A stretch of DNA of 64,000 bases from Bacteroidales bacterium (GTDB lineage Bacteria > Bacteroidota > Bacteroidia > Bacteroidales > P3), in NCBI GenBank assembly GCA_017480225.1, contig JAFVBB010000010.1, positions 56,748 through 120,747 of the forward strand, written 5' to 3'. The position numbers were made by a program, and so were the translations under genes. The notes below the pieces were generated by a model. It ran no database searches, had not been told where the DNA came from, and saw nothing but the letters and a program-made list of their open reading frames with translations. This document shows, one piece after another, positions 52,460 to 61,916 of this stretch. Numbering within the stretch: position 1 is the first letter of the stretch; each line of letters begins with the position of its first letter.

Positions 52460-53191
52460 TTATTCGGCCATCTGGCGGTAGCGCTCCACCTCGCCCTCGG
52501 CCTGCTGCACGCCCTGGTTGGCGGCATCGGCTTTCTTGGCGGCGTCCTCGCGCTTCTTGCCGCTCTTCTCAATCTTGGCCTCGATGTCGCGAATCTCTTT
52601 CTGCAGAGCCTTGATCTTGGCCTCATACTTGGCGATTTCCTTCTTCTTGCTCTCAATCTCCTTCTGGTCCTTGGCAATGCTCTTGTCGATGGCCTGTACA
52701 TCGGCGGCGGCGCTGGCGGCGGCCTTCTCGGCCTTCTTCAGGTCGGCCTGGCCCGCTGCCACCTGCAGCATGGCCTCATAGCGGGGCAGGTACTGCACAA
52801 AAGCAGCCAGCCAGTTGCGCACATTGCCGCGAAGGGTCTGCTGGTCGATGGTAAGGTCGGTGCTGATGGCGGCTGCAGTGACCACAGCCACGCGGTTTTT
52901 CTTCTTGCCCTGCTCCTCGACGCGGGTGTAGAGATTGACCGACGAGGCCGAAATCTGCTCCACGAAGGCGTTGACGGCCACCGCGTAGCCATCCTCCTTC
53001 GTAGTCTTGAGCTTCTGGTCCTTGAGGTACTGGTTCATGGCGTCCTGCACCAGTTTTGCGTCTTTCTCGAATGTCACGGTGCAAGCGGGCACGGTGAGGT
53101 TGCCCACCGTGGTGACGCTTTCAATGACGGCCTGCGCCCTTGCAGCCAGTCCGGCCACAACGGCCAGTGCCAGCAATAGTGTCTTCTTCAT
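52460..53191 (-). CDS. Periplasmic coiled-coil protein, unknown function
   Basis: 243 residues: signal peptide (ends ARAQ), a globular part (about 20-150) with SVNLYTRVEEQGKKKNRVAVVTAA, and a long Lys/Glu-rich coiled coil (about 155-243; IDKSIAKDQKEIESKKKEIAKYEAKIKALQ). No family recognised. It lies 40 bases downstream of the PII-like gene start region on the same strand and may be read through from the efflux operon. Confidence 0.65.
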   Translation of the reverse strand: MKKTLLLALAVVAGLAARAQAVIESVTTVGNLTVPACTVTFEKDAKLVQDAMNQYLKDQKLKTTKEDGYAVAVNAFVEQISASSVNLYTRVEEQGKKKNRVAVVTAAAISTDLTIDQQTLRGNVRNWLAAFVQYLPRYEAMLQVAAGQADLKKAEKAAASAAADVQAIDKSIAKDQKEIESKKKEIAKYEAKIKALQKEIRDIEAKIEKSGKKREDAAKKADAANQGVQQAEGEVERYRQMAE

Positions 53192-53231
53192 TGTGTTTAT
53201 GTTTTGGGGTTCAACAATTTACTACTTTCTC

Positions 53232-53525
53232 TTAAGCCATCCGCTCGATGCCCCAGACGAAGGCACGGATGCCGACCTCCTCGTTGCGCTTGTCGAGTTT
53301 GCGCACAGCATCAAGCAGCCCGTCGACCTTCGCGTCGTCGACCACAGTGAGCACCGCGCTGTTCATCTCGGGCCAAGTGTGGGTGCCACGATGCGGGTCG
53401 CCCTGGTCGTGGCCACGTCCCTGCACATCCTCCCAAAAGGTGAAGCCTCGGATTTCGAGTTTGTCAAGCATGAATTCCACACGCTCGGTGAAGGCCTGGT
53501 TGAATATTATCATTACACTTTTCAT
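53232..53525 (-). CDS. PII-like protein linked to RND efflux
   Basis: 97 residues, ferredoxin-like alternation (MKSVMIIFNQAFTERVEFMLDKLEIRGFTFWEDVQGRGHDQGDPHRGTHTWPEMNSAVLTVVDD). The layout resembles PII signalling proteins, with a changed T-loop. Similar small genes sit next to RND transporters in Bacteroidetes; no function is proven. It follows the RND gene by 20 bases in the same operon. The regulatory ligand is unknown. Confidence 0.65.
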   Translation of the reverse strand: MKSVMIIFNQAFTERVEFMLDKLEIRGFTFWEDVQGRGHDQGDPHRGTHTWPEMNSAVLTVVDDAKVDGLLDAVRKLDKRNEEVGIRAFVWGIERMA

Positions 53526-53545
53526 TGCACATCGATGTTAGGTGG

Positions 53546-56500
53546 TTATTCTTCCTCAAGCTTGATGTCCATGAAGACGAACTTCTTGCGCTGCTTTTCA
53601 ATCCTCTCCTGCTCACCCCTGCGGTTGAATATCGCATAGAGCACAGGAACAACTATCAAGGTGACGATGGTACTCACAGTGAGGCCACCGATAACAACCA
53701 ATCCCATGGTGGTCCACATCTCTGAACCCTCGCTGGTGGATGTAGCCATGGGGATCATGCCCAAGATGGTGGTGAAAGCCGTCATCATGACAGGACGCAA
53801 ACGGCTCTGGCCACTGAGGGCGATAGCCTCGACAAGCGGCAGGCCGCGCTCGCGCATGAGATTGATATAGTCCACCAGCACAATGCCGTTCTTGACCACA
53901 ATGCCGATGAGCAGTATCAAGCCCAGCATACCAATCATGTCGATATTCTGCCCTGTGAAGAACAGGATAGCGATAACGCCAGTGATGGCAAAAGGTATGG
54001 ACATCATGATAATGAACGGCTTGCTGAAGCTTTCGAACTGCGAAGCCATGACGATGTAGACAAGCATCAAGATCAGCATGGCAAGCATACCCATGTCGCG
54101 CGTGGAATCCTGCTGATCCTTGTAGTTACCAGCCAAAGCGACGTGGATGTCGGCCGGGATACCCATCTCGTCAATCTCGTGCTGCACGCTCATGGCAAGG
54201 TCGCGCAAGGATGTCTTGTAGGGCATGACTGTGAGCGTGAGGTAGCGCTGGCGGTTTTTGCGCTCAATGGTTGGCGGGCACCAGTACTCCTCTATCTTTG
54301 CCAGTTCCTCGAGCTTGATAATGCTGCCTGTGGCCGTGGGGATGGAGAGCTGTTCAATGTCGGTGATGCTGGAGCGGTATTTTTCCTGCAATCGCACCAC
54401 GATATTGTACTCCTCACCGTCCTCCTTGAGGAAGCCTGCCGACATGCCATTGACGCGGTTACGGACGTAGAGGGCCACCGTAGAGCCATTGAGTCCGTGC
54501 ATGGCAAGCTTCTGCTTGTCGAAGGTAATCTTCAACTCGGCACGGTCTTCGTCGCGGCTGATTTTGGTGTCGCGGGCACCCTTCACATTGTTCAGGACGC
54601 GCTGGCGCAACTCATTGGTAAAGGCTGTGGTTTGGTCGAAGTCATAGCCGTAGACCTCCACTTGAAGGCTGTTGTTGCTGCCGCCACCCATACCGCCGCC
54701 GTTGTTCACCTGGTAGGTGACAAGTTCAGGGTACTCGGCAAGACACTGGCGCACCAATTCCTGCATCTCGAAGATTGTGCGCGTACGGTTGTACTTCTTA
54801 GTGCATCGCACGCTCATGCTGATCTTGTTGTTGGTGGTGCTGTTGAACAGAGCGGCCATGCCTGCATCGTCGTTGGAGCCTGCTGAGGTTGACAGAACAA
54901 TCAGGTCGTCGCCAAGCACACGGCGAATGTCTTCCTCCATGTGGCGGGCAGTCTTAAGAGTCTCCTCAATACGAGTGCCTCGCTGAAGTTCGGCGCTGAT
55001 GCTCATGCTGCCATCATCCTGCTCTTTCATGAAGTCCATGCCGATGCGCCCCGTGGCAAACGGCACCATTGAGAGGATGAACAGGGCAAGGGCAATAGCC
55101 ATTGTTACACGCTTGTGGCGGAGGCACCAACGAAGGACATTGGCATACCATGCCTCAATGCCATTGAACACGCGGCCAATAGTGTTGTCAAAAGAGAGTT
55201 TGCGTGAAGCTTTCCTTGCAGCCTCCGCCTCACGCTCTGATTTGCTCAAGAAGAAGGGTTTTTCCTTGAGCAGTTTCGACGAAAGCATGGGGATAAGGCT
55301 GATTGCAGCGGTGGTGGACACGCAGACCACAATGGTGACTATCCAGCCAAGTTCCTTCATGAAGATGCCCATCATGCCAGGCAACATTGTGAGTGGCACA
55401 AACACCGCCACAAGCACCAGGGTGGTGGCAATGACCGATGTCCATACTTCGTTGGTGGCATATATTGCAGCCTCGCGTGGCGACTCGCCACGTTCTATGT
55501 GCTTCGTGATGTTCTCAAGGACGACGATTGCGTCATCAACAACCATACCTATGGCGACTGTAAGCGAAGCCAGCGAGATGATGTTGAGGGAACTGTCGGC
55601 CAACCACAGATAGATGAACGAGGTGACAAGAGAAATGGGAATGGTGAGCGAGATAATCAGCGTGCTGCGCCAGTTGCCCAAGAAGACAAGCACCACAAGC
55701 ACCACAAAGAGCAATGCATAAAAGATACTATCGGTCAGTCCGTTAATAGCGTTGACTATACTTTCTGACGCATCGCGTATGAGGGTAATCTTAATGTCGG
55801 GTGGCAGCGTGCGCTGTATCTCCTCCATCTGCGAGCGCACCTGCCTGGCAATGGCCACAGTGTTGGCTCCGGTCTGCTTGGTGATAATCAAGCGGGCGCC
55901 ATCCTGTCCGTTGATTTTCTCATCAAGCGACAGGTCTTTGATTGTGTCGCGCACAGTGGCCAGGTCACGCACGAATATCTGCTTGCCCATCGGGGTGGTA
56001 GCCACCACGATGTCGTTAATCTCGGAGCTTTCCACATACTCACCCTTGACGCGCATCTGGTACTGCTCCTTGCCCATCTTAACCGTGCCGCTGGCCAGGT
56101 CGAGGTTGTTGGCGCTGATGGCGTTGCCTACCACCTCAAGGCTCAGACCGTAGGCATCCAACTGCTTGGGGTCAAGATCGATATAGACATAACGCTCCGG
56201 TGCACCGCTAACAGTAATATTGCCGATACCATCGATGCGGTTGAGTACGTTGGTTACATTGTCGTCAAGTATTCGGTCCAGTCCGGGATAACTTTCACCA
56301 GCCGTGAAGCCGTATACAAGGACAGGCATGGCCGACGAGTTGAGCTTCAATATCATCGGGCGGCTAACACCGTCAGGCAGGTTGTCGAACAACAGGTCTA
56401 CGTAGGAGCGTATGTCGTTCAACGCCTCGTCGATGTCACTGCCCCACTCGAACTCCAAGGTCACCACCGAAAGGTTGTCCCTCGATGTCGACGTGATGTT

Positions 56501-56734
56501 CTTCAGTCCGTCTACCGAGTTGAGCGAGTTCTCGATTATCTTTGTTATGTTAGTCTCTATGTCGCTGGCGTTGGCACCCGCATAGGTGGTCATCACCGTC
56601 ACATACGGCGGGTCCATCTCAGGCATCTGGTCGATAGGCAGACGCGTGAGCGAGAAGAGGCCGAGCACTATCACCGCCACAAAGATGAGGCCTGTGGTGA
56701 TAGGCTTGTTGATTGCTGATTTGTATATTGCCAT
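53546..56734 (-). CDS. RND efflux pump inner-membrane transporter (HAE1/AcrB type)
   Basis: 1062 residues, full length. Twelve membrane helices and two large periplasmic loops, with motifs such as MAIYKSAINKPITTGLIF at the start, PPYVTVMTTYAGANA, GMVVDDAIVVLENI and the C-terminal GIVVKNGIVLVDYINLMRERG. It exports drugs or other small molecules using the proton gradient, with the adaptor and TolC genes upstream; six bases separate it from the adaptor gene. The specific substrate cannot be inferred. Confidence 0.95.
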   Translation of the reverse strand: MAIYKSAINKPITTGLIFVAVIVLGLFSLTRLPIDQMPEMDPPYVTVMTTYAGANASDIETNITKIIENSLNSVDGLKNITSTSRDNLSVVTLEFEWGSDIDEALNDIRSYVDLLFDNLPDGVSRPMILKLNSSAMPVLVYGFTAGESYPGLDRILDDNVTNVLNRIDGIGNITVSGAPERYVYIDLDPKQLDAYGLSLEVVGNAISANNLDLASGTVKMGKEQYQMRVKGEYVESSEINDIVVATTPMGKQIFVRDLATVRDTIKDLSLDEKINGQDGARLIITKQTGANTVAIARQVRSQMEEIQRTLPPDIKITLIRDASESIVNAINGLTDSIFYALLFVVLVVLVFLGNWRSTLIISLTIPISLVTSFIYLWLADSSLNIISLASLTVAIGMVVDDAIVVLENITKHIERGESPREAAIYATNEVWTSVIATTLVLVAVFVPLTMLPGMMGIFMKELGWIVTIVVCVSTTAAISLIPMLSSKLLKEKPFFLSKSEREAEAARKASRKLSFDNTIGRVFNGIEAWYANVLRWCLRHKRVTMAIALALFILSMVPFATGRIGMDFMKEQDDGSMSISAELQRGTRIEETLKTARHMEEDIRRVLGDDLIVLSTSAGSNDDAGMAALFNSTTNNKISMSVRCTKKYNRTRTIFEMQELVRQCLAEYPELVTYQVNNGGGMGGGSNNSLQVEVYGYDFDQTTAFTNELRQRVLNNVKGARDTKISRDEDRAELKITFDKQKLAMHGLNGSTVALYVRNRVNGMSAGFLKEDGEEYNIVVRLQEKYRSSITDIEQLSIPTATGSIIKLEELAKIEEYWCPPTIERKNRQRYLTLTVMPYKTSLRDLAMSVQHEIDEMGIPADIHVALAGNYKDQQDSTRDMGMLAMLILMLVYIVMASQFESFSKPFIIMMSIPFAITGVIAILFFTGQNIDMIGMLGLILLIGIVVKNGIVLVDYINLMRERGLPLVEAIALSGQSRLRPVMMTAFTTILGMIPMATSTSEGSEMWTTMGLVVIGGLTVSTIVTLIVVPVLYAIFNRRGEQERIEKQRKKFVFMDIKLEEE

Positions 56735-56740
56735 AACTCG

Positions 56741-57775
56741 CTATTCTACGATTTCAAGTGCCGAACCGTCCACCAGGCGGGCCTGCCCGGTTACAACCAG
56801 GTTGTCGCCCTCCTTCAAGTCGCCCTTCTCGACAGGCACAATCTCTATGCGGTCGTCGAAACGCTGCCCAAGCGTGACGGCCACACGGCGTGCGGTATTG
56901 CCATCGGCGACAAACACATAGCGGTCGTTGGAACCCGTGAGTTTGAGCACACTCTGGTATGGCACCACAATGGCGTCAATCTCGCCAACGGCCAGACTTG
57001 TGCGCACATACATGCCGGGGCGTATCTTCTCGCTGCTGTTAGGTATGTTGAGCTTGGCCTGGAAGGTGTGGCTGGTGGGGTCGACGGTGGGGTAGACAAT
57101 CTCTATTGTGGCAGGAAACTCGGTGCCGGGATAGATGTCGCTCTCCACGCTCACCTTCATGCCCTGTTTCACCATCGGGAAGTAAGACTCCGGAATGTTC
57201 ACTATGGCCTTCAGGCGGTTTATCTGTGTGAGGGTCAATATCGGCGCGCCGGTGTACATCTCGCCGTCCTCGTAGTTCTTCGCGCTGATCACACCCGCAA
57301 ACTGCGCCTTCACAAATGTGTTCTCGTCCTGAAAACGCTCGGTCTCCACCAATTGGTCGTAGCCAGCCTTGGTCTGGTCGTAGACCTGCTCGCTTATCGA
57401 GCCGCTCTGCTTCAACGCGCTGACGCGGTCAAACTCCGTCTTTGTCGAAGCCAGGTTGATGCGCGTGGTGTTGAGCTGCGTCTGGTCCATGCGCACAAGC
57501 ATACTGCCTTTCTGCACACGGCTGCCCACCTCTACATAGATATGCTCAATGTGGCCGGTGATGCTGGGAGCCACATTCATCGTCTCGTAGCCTTCGAGCG
57601 TCGAACTCAATTCAAGTGTCTTTGCTATACGCTCGCTCTTCAGCGTCTGCACTCTCACTTTCTCTGCATCTTTCTTGGTGGTCGTGGCTCCTCCATTGTT
57701 GCCCTTGCCGCCTCCGCACGCAGTCATGCTGACCGCAACGGTGGCAATGATTGCTAATCTGGTTATCTTGTTCAT
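56741..57775 (-). CDS. RND efflux periplasmic adaptor (MFP family)
   Basis: 344 residues with a lipobox (SMTAC, Cys20). Lipoyl-like half motifs around SITGHIEHIYVEVGSRVQKGSML and QFAGVISAKNYEDGEMY flank a short helical hairpin; then a beta-barrel (IPESYFPMVKQGMKVSVESD) and a membrane-proximal domain. It links the RND pump with TolC. Second gene of the operon, 21 bases after TolC. Confidence 0.94.
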   Translation of the reverse strand: MNKITRLAIIATVAVSMTACGGGKGNNGGATTTKKDAEKVRVQTLKSERIAKTLELSSTLEGYETMNVAPSITGHIEHIYVEVGSRVQKGSMLVRMDQTQLNTTRINLASTKTEFDRVSALKQSGSISEQVYDQTKAGYDQLVETERFQDENTFVKAQFAGVISAKNYEDGEMYTGAPILTLTQINRLKAIVNIPESYFPMVKQGMKVSVESDIYPGTEFPATIEIVYPTVDPTSHTFQAKLNIPNSSEKIRPGMYVRTSLAVGEIDAIVVPYQSVLKLTGSNDRYVFVADGNTARRVAVTLGQRFDDRIEIVPVEKGDLKEGDNLVVTGQARLVDGSALEIVE

Positions 57776-57796
57776 CGTTTGCTGTTGTTTGCGTTG

Positions 57797-59119
57797 TTAT
57801 TCATTGAGCAGATTCTCAAGCTCAGTCTGCGCGTTGATCACACTCATCACCGCCTGTATGTAGCTGCTCTGGGCCGAAATGATGTCGGTCGAGGCGTTGG
57901 TCACCTCCAGGCTGCTGGCACGGCCAAACTTGTACTTCTCCGTAAGGTTGTCGAAGACGCGCTTGGTCACGTCGAGGTTGCGCTTCTGAATGTCGAATGT
58001 CTCAAGCGCGGTGGCCAGGTCGTAGCTCAACTGATTGTACTGCACACGCAGTCCGTCCTCGGCCTGCTGCCTGTTGTTGAGGGTCTCCTGCAGGTCAATC
58101 TTCGCGCTGCGTATGGCCACGGTGTTCACGCCACTGCTGAATATCGGCAGGTTCACCGACGCGCCTATCATGTTGGGCGGCGTCATGTTCATGCCCTCCT
58201 TGCCGAAATACTTTTTCTTGTTGAACGAATAGTAGGCTGCCACCGTCGGCGTGAGGTTCATCCACGCCATGGTGACGTTACGGCGGGCCATCAGCTCCTG
58301 CTGCTCGAGCAGGCGGTAGTTGTAGTTCTTCGTGATGTCGAAGCCGCGACCCATAAGTTGCATGGCATTGTCCACGCTCAGTATGTCGTCCACATCGGTC
58401 GTCAGCACCAGCTCGGCGTCAACGTCGGCGCCAAGCTGCAGCAACATAGTGTTGCGCAGAGCCTGCAGCGACCGCTTTGTGCTGCTGATGCTGCTTTTCA
58501 TCTGCGCCACCTGCACCTGCAGCTTATCGGCGTCCACCTGCTCGGCGGCACCCACCTCAACACTGGCCTGGCTGGTGGCTGCCAAGCGCTCGAGGTTGGC
58601 CAGGCTCGAATCGAGCAGGCCCACGGTCTGCTCCATGACCAATATGCTCACATATACGCTCTTCACTGACGAGCGGGTCTGCTGCTCGGTCTGCTGACGG
58701 GTGATGTCGGTGACCTCGCGGGCAATCTTCTGCAGCAGCGTACCCACTATCTGCGCACCTGTGACCGCCACCGAGGCCGTGATTGTCAGCGTGCCGCTGG
58801 GGTCCATTGGTATGTGGAACGCCGTCGGGCCTTCGCCCATCACCATCTCGTAGCCCAGCATGTTCTGGTAGTCGGCGCTGGCGCTTACCTGCGGGAACAT
58901 GCTCGCAAGGGTTTTCCAGCTGTCATACTCGGCCTTTTTCATGTCGAGGTCGGCATTCTTCATGGCGGCGTTGTGCTCCAAGGCATAGGCTTGCGCCTCG
59001 TCAAGCGACAGGCGCAGCTGCCTGCCACCCTGCCCTTGCGCCACGCCACACAGACCGACTAAAGCCGCCATTATGGCCAGTTTCATTCCTTTCATTTGAC
59101 TGTGTTGTATTTTCTTCAT
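57797..59119 (-). CDS. TolC-family outer-membrane efflux protein
   Basis: 440 residues. Signal peptide ends AQGQ, then two repeated OEP units: LRLSLDEAQAYALEHNAAMKNADLDMKKAEY at the N-terminus and a matching helical unit near the end (LSYDLATALETFDIQKRNLDVTKRVFDNLTEKYKFG). It forms the outer-membrane channel of the pump. Two internal ATGs (59095, 59086) also give a plausible signal peptide. Heads the four-gene operon; a -7 box lies 47 bases upstream. Confidence 0.92.
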   Translation of the reverse strand: MKKIQHSQMKGMKLAIMAALVGLCGVAQGQGGRQLRLSLDEAQAYALEHNAAMKNADLDMKKAEYDSWKTLASMFPQVSASADYQNMLGYEMVMGEGPTAFHIPMDPSGTLTITASVAVTGAQIVGTLLQKIAREVTDITRQQTEQQTRSSVKSVYVSILVMEQTVGLLDSSLANLERLAATSQASVEVGAAEQVDADKLQVQVAQMKSSISSTKRSLQALRNTMLLQLGADVDAELVLTTDVDDILSVDNAMQLMGRGFDITKNYNYRLLEQQELMARRNVTMAWMNLTPTVAAYYSFNKKKYFGKEGMNMTPPNMIGASVNLPIFSSGVNTVAIRSAKIDLQETLNNRQQAEDGLRVQYNQLSYDLATALETFDIQKRNLDVTKRVFDNLTEKYKFGRASSLEVTNASTDIISAQSSYIQAVMSVINAQTELENLLNE

Positions 59120-59165
59120 TAAAAACCAAAAAGTTGCGCGCGCCGTTGAAAGCCCGTGCAGACTA

Positions 59166-59173
59166 CAAAATTA
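59166..59173 (-). promoter_or_regulatory. -7 box of the RND efflux operon
   Basis: TAATTTTG on the minus strand fits TAnnTTTG, 47 bases before the first ATG of the TolC gene. No well-spaced -33 element. Confidence 0.5.
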
Positions 59174-59277
59174 CAACTTTTGTGCCAACATTCCACCCCA
59201 CGGCAGCCCCAAAGCCGCAAAAACAGTTCCAAAAGGCCACCACCAGTCCCGAAGCGTCCGCAAGGCCGACTGGCACA

Positions 59278-59565
59278 TCACTTCGTCTTGCGGGCTGGGA
59301 TTGGTTGCAAAGTGGAGATTTGCACCTTCATCTTCACCCCGGGGGCAGGCTCGACCACAGCCATGCTGCCCTGGCGGCTCACAAACGAGACGTGCACCCC
59401 CCCGGCCGTCATCACACGGTCGCCGCCCTTAAGGCTGTTGCGATAGGCCTCCTCTTTCTTCGTCCTGTCGCTCTGCGGCTTTATCAGGAAAAAGTAAAAC
59501 ACCGCGATAATGGCCACAAGCATTATGGCCGTCTTCCATCCGTTGGCAATGGCTAATAACATCAT
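59278..59565 (-). CDS. yajC: Preprotein translocase accessory protein YajC
   Basis: 95 residues: one membrane segment (about 12-30; AIMLVAIIAVFYFFLIKPQ) followed by the family motif IKPQSDRTKKEEAYRNSLKGGDRVMTAGGVHVSF. YajC associates with SecDF. The ATG pair at 59565/59562 starts the protein; the frame upstream is open but not coding-like. It ends 158 bases before the TolC start. Confidence 0.92.
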   Translation of the reverse strand: MMLLAIANGWKTAIMLVAIIAVFYFFLIKPQSDRTKKEEAYRNSLKGGDRVMTAGGVHVSFVSRQGSMAVVEPAPGVKMKVQISTLQPIPARKTK

Positions 59566-59731
59566 TTCTCTGTTTTTTTGTACAACTGGCTGTAAACGAC
59601 ACCGGCCAGTTTTTATTGTGTCTATGGTCAAAAAAAACAGACTGATGCAGCCAAATACAACACTCAAGCCCGCACCATGCATTGCTCTGCATGATGCGGA
59701 CTTGACGGGTTCTCTCCCAGCCTGCAGCCCG

Positions 59732-61285
59732 CTATTCGGCGGAGGCGGAACGCACACCGCGCACGCTGAAGCCCCAGCAGCGCAGGTTGCCAGTGAAGCC
59801 CTTGGGGAAATAAATACCGGCTGGCTCTAAGTAATCGTCACTGAAGCGAACGGCGAAGGCATCGTAGGTGCTCTCCTCTTCTGGATTCAGGCCGTTATAG
59901 TTCACCAGCAAGTCCGACGTCCAGTAATTTCCATCGCCAAGGCCACTGTAGTAGTAGCCGCCCTCAAACATGCCTCCCGCACCGGGAAGGAATATCGAAT
60001 TGCCGTTCTCGGCCACAAAACGCCATCCACCAACCCCATTCATCGTGTCGTAGTAGAAAGTGGTATTGGCTATCAGTTCGTTCCACTCGGCCTGCGAGGG
60101 GGTGTGCCACTCGCTGCCCATGTGCACCGTGGCGGCATCGTCCTCGGGCTGGAGCACGAAGAGCGAGTCGTGGTAGCCGTCGTAGCCGTTGGCAGGGTTG
60201 TAGTTGTACTTGGTGAGCTGATGAGGATTGCCGTCCTCACAGTAGAGGTAGGTGTCGAAGCCGTAGGTCTCCTTGCCAGCTACGGTCTCGCCCCATGCAA
60301 AGAAGTCGCCGAAGCCATCGGGTGTGGTGGCGCCGACATTGCACGAAGCCCACTGCGTGCCGCTGGGCAGGCCGAGGTCAACCGCCTGGCTGGCCGCCAG
60401 GTTGAGGGTGGCCGAATCGGCAATGGGCACTGTGTCGTAGACTATCTTCACCACCGTGCTGTCGTGCAGTATGGTCTCGACGCGCACGATGACGGTGTCG
60501 CGCACCACACGGCTCTGCGCCACGCTGTCAACATACTGCTCCACCATGTCCCATATCCCGCTCCACTGGCTGCAGCAGTTGGCGCTGGCCGCTGCCAGGC
60601 TGTCAACCGCGGCGGCCAGCTTGGCATTGGCCTGCGCCAGGCTGTCAATCTTGGCCTCCAGAGCCTCCACCACCGTGGCCTCGGCCTTGGCCTCGAGGCC
60701 CTCGCCAAGCTGGGCGAGCGTCTCTTCGTGCTTTGAGGCCACCCCGGCCAGGCTGTCGGCCACGGCAGCCAGCGCCGTGAGGTCGACGATGCTGGCCTTG
60801 CCGTCAATCTCGGCCACAAGCGAGCCATACATCTCGCCCAGGTTGACCACCAGCCCGTCGATGAGCTCCATGTCTTCCGGCCGCAGGCCGTTGGCCGCCC
60901 ATAGTGCGTAGGGCACCGACAGCAGCTGCTGCGTGGTGGTGAGCTGGTAGTCGTCGCCGCCCGCGGGGTCGACCTCCGTGCGGAGGAACACGGGGCCGTT
61001 GCCCCAGTCCACGCACTCCATAGTGCAGTCGCTCAGCGGCTGCCCCTCGCCCACGGCAATGGTTATCAGCCCGGCGGCGTTGGTGGTGGCGTGGTGCTCC
61101 TCGGCGTAGAGCTCCACCATGTCGGCTCCTTGCAGCAGCGACAGGCGCACGCCCACCTTCTGCTGCGCCGCCACCTGCCCGTTGGCGTCGCGCACCACGG
61201 CCTGATAGCTGAAACTCTGCGGCGCCTGCGCCCACAGCACGGCTCCCATTGCCAGGGAGCACAGAAACAGTAATATCTTCTTCAT
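59732..61285 (-). CDS. FISUMP-domain (Fibrobacter major paralogous) protein
   Basis: 517 residues. Signal peptide ends LWAQ; then a beta domain of a kind frequent in Bacteroidetes (SFSYQAVVRDANGQVAAQQKVGVRLSLLQG), a coiled-coil stalk with repeated LAxxVDSLA pattern (about 145-240), a linker rich in RDT/HDS/YDT motifs, and a C-terminal FISUMP domain from about 305 (VDLGLPSGTQWASCNVGATTPDGFGDFFAWGET ... WHTPSQAEWNELI ... RCWGFSVRGVRSASAE). Such proteins are secreted or surface exposed; the function is unknown. It overlaps the T9SS-sorted gene upstream by four bases (ATGA). Confidence 0.85.
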   Translation of the reverse strand: MKKILLFLCSLAMGAVLWAQAPQSFSYQAVVRDANGQVAAQQKVGVRLSLLQGADMVELYAEEHHATTNAAGLITIAVGEGQPLSDCTMECVDWGNGPVFLRTEVDPAGGDDYQLTTTQQLLSVPYALWAANGLRPEDMELIDGLVVNLGEMYGSLVAEIDGKASIVDLTALAAVADSLAGVASKHEETLAQLGEGLEAKAEATVVEALEAKIDSLAQANAKLAAAVDSLAAASANCCSQWSGIWDMVEQYVDSVAQSRVVRDTVIVRVETILHDSTVVKIVYDTVPIADSATLNLAASQAVDLGLPSGTQWASCNVGATTPDGFGDFFAWGETVAGKETYGFDTYLYCEDGNPHQLTKYNYNPANGYDGYHDSLFVLQPEDDAATVHMGSEWHTPSQAEWNELIANTTFYYDTMNGVGGWRFVAENGNSIFLPGAGGMFEGGYYYSGLGDGNYWTSDLLVNYNGLNPEEESTYDAFAVRFSDDYLEPAGIYFPKGFTGNLRCWGFSVRGVRSASAE

Positions 61286-61758
61286 TCCTTGATGATTTTA
61301 TAGTTCTTCACTCTGTCTTTGCCGCAAGCCACGCGCACCATGTACATGCCCGAGGGCAGTGCCGCCAGGTCGAGCGTGAGGGTTTCGCCGCTCCACGCCC
61401 GCGATGCCAGCGCCCGCCCGGCGCCGTCGAAGAGCGACACGCTGGTGGCTGGCTCCGCGGCCTCGCGCCGCAGGGTGACCATGGCGGCTGTGGGGTTGGG
61501 GTAGACGCTCACGTCGGGCAGCGCGTCGACCTCATCAATACGCTGCACCGACACCGAGGGCGACTGCTGCACCCCTTCGGTGATGAGCGTGGCCTCGTCC
61601 ATGGCCGTGGACGCAGCCACCTGCCCCACGGTGTAGGAGATGGTCCACGACTGCCCGGCGGCCTCGCCGCCTGCCGTCGCCACAGCGCTTTGCGCCACCG
61701 CAGCGGGCGCGGAGAAGGCAAACGCCACCACACCCGCAAAGAAAATCTTGGTCTTCAT
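61282..61758 (-). CDS. Small secreted protein with T9SS type A sorting domain
   Basis: 158 residues. Signal peptide ends AVAQ, then a short region (AGGEAAGQSWTISYTVGQVAASTAMDEATLITEGVQQSP) that resembles the N-terminal part of many Bacteroidetes CTD proteins, then a C-terminal sorting domain from about 72 (VSVYPNPTAAMVTLRRE ... LFDGAGRAL ... LPSGMYMVRVACGKDRVKNYKIIKE). It is nearly all signal and sorting domain, with a mature body of only about 50 residues. Start ATG 61758. It is the first gene of a two-gene unit with the FISUMP protein. Confidence 0.85.
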   Translation of the reverse strand: MKTKIFFAGVVAFAFSAPAAVAQSAVATAGGEAAGQSWTISYTVGQVAASTAMDEATLITEGVQQSPSVSVQRIDEVDALPDVSVYPNPTAAMVTLRREAAEPATSVSLFDGAGRALASRAWSGETLTLDLAALPSGMYMVRVACGKDRVKNYKIIKE

Positions 61759-61850
61759 TGCTGAATGATGTTTGGAAATTGGGGAATGAGCCGCCGGCGC
61801 GGACACGGCGCGGCGCATCGCAACAGCTAACAGCCCGCCTCTATTTTGAT

Positions 61851-61858
61851 GGGGGGGG
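61851..61858. repeat. G8 homopolymer in the leader of the T9SS-sorted gene
   Basis: Eight G in a row on the plus strand (C8 in the transcript), between the promoter and the start codon at 61758. Tracts of this kind can slip in replication. Confidence 0.7.
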
Positions 61859-61916
61859 TGATTGTCAGCCTGTTACATGCCATGATGCCATCCATGTCGC
61901 CGGTAGTATTGTGAGG

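Noticed and set aside
61759-61916. Riboswitch in the long leader of the T9SS-sorted gene
   Set aside because: No recognisable conserved riboswitch core; only a C8 tract and GC-rich segments.
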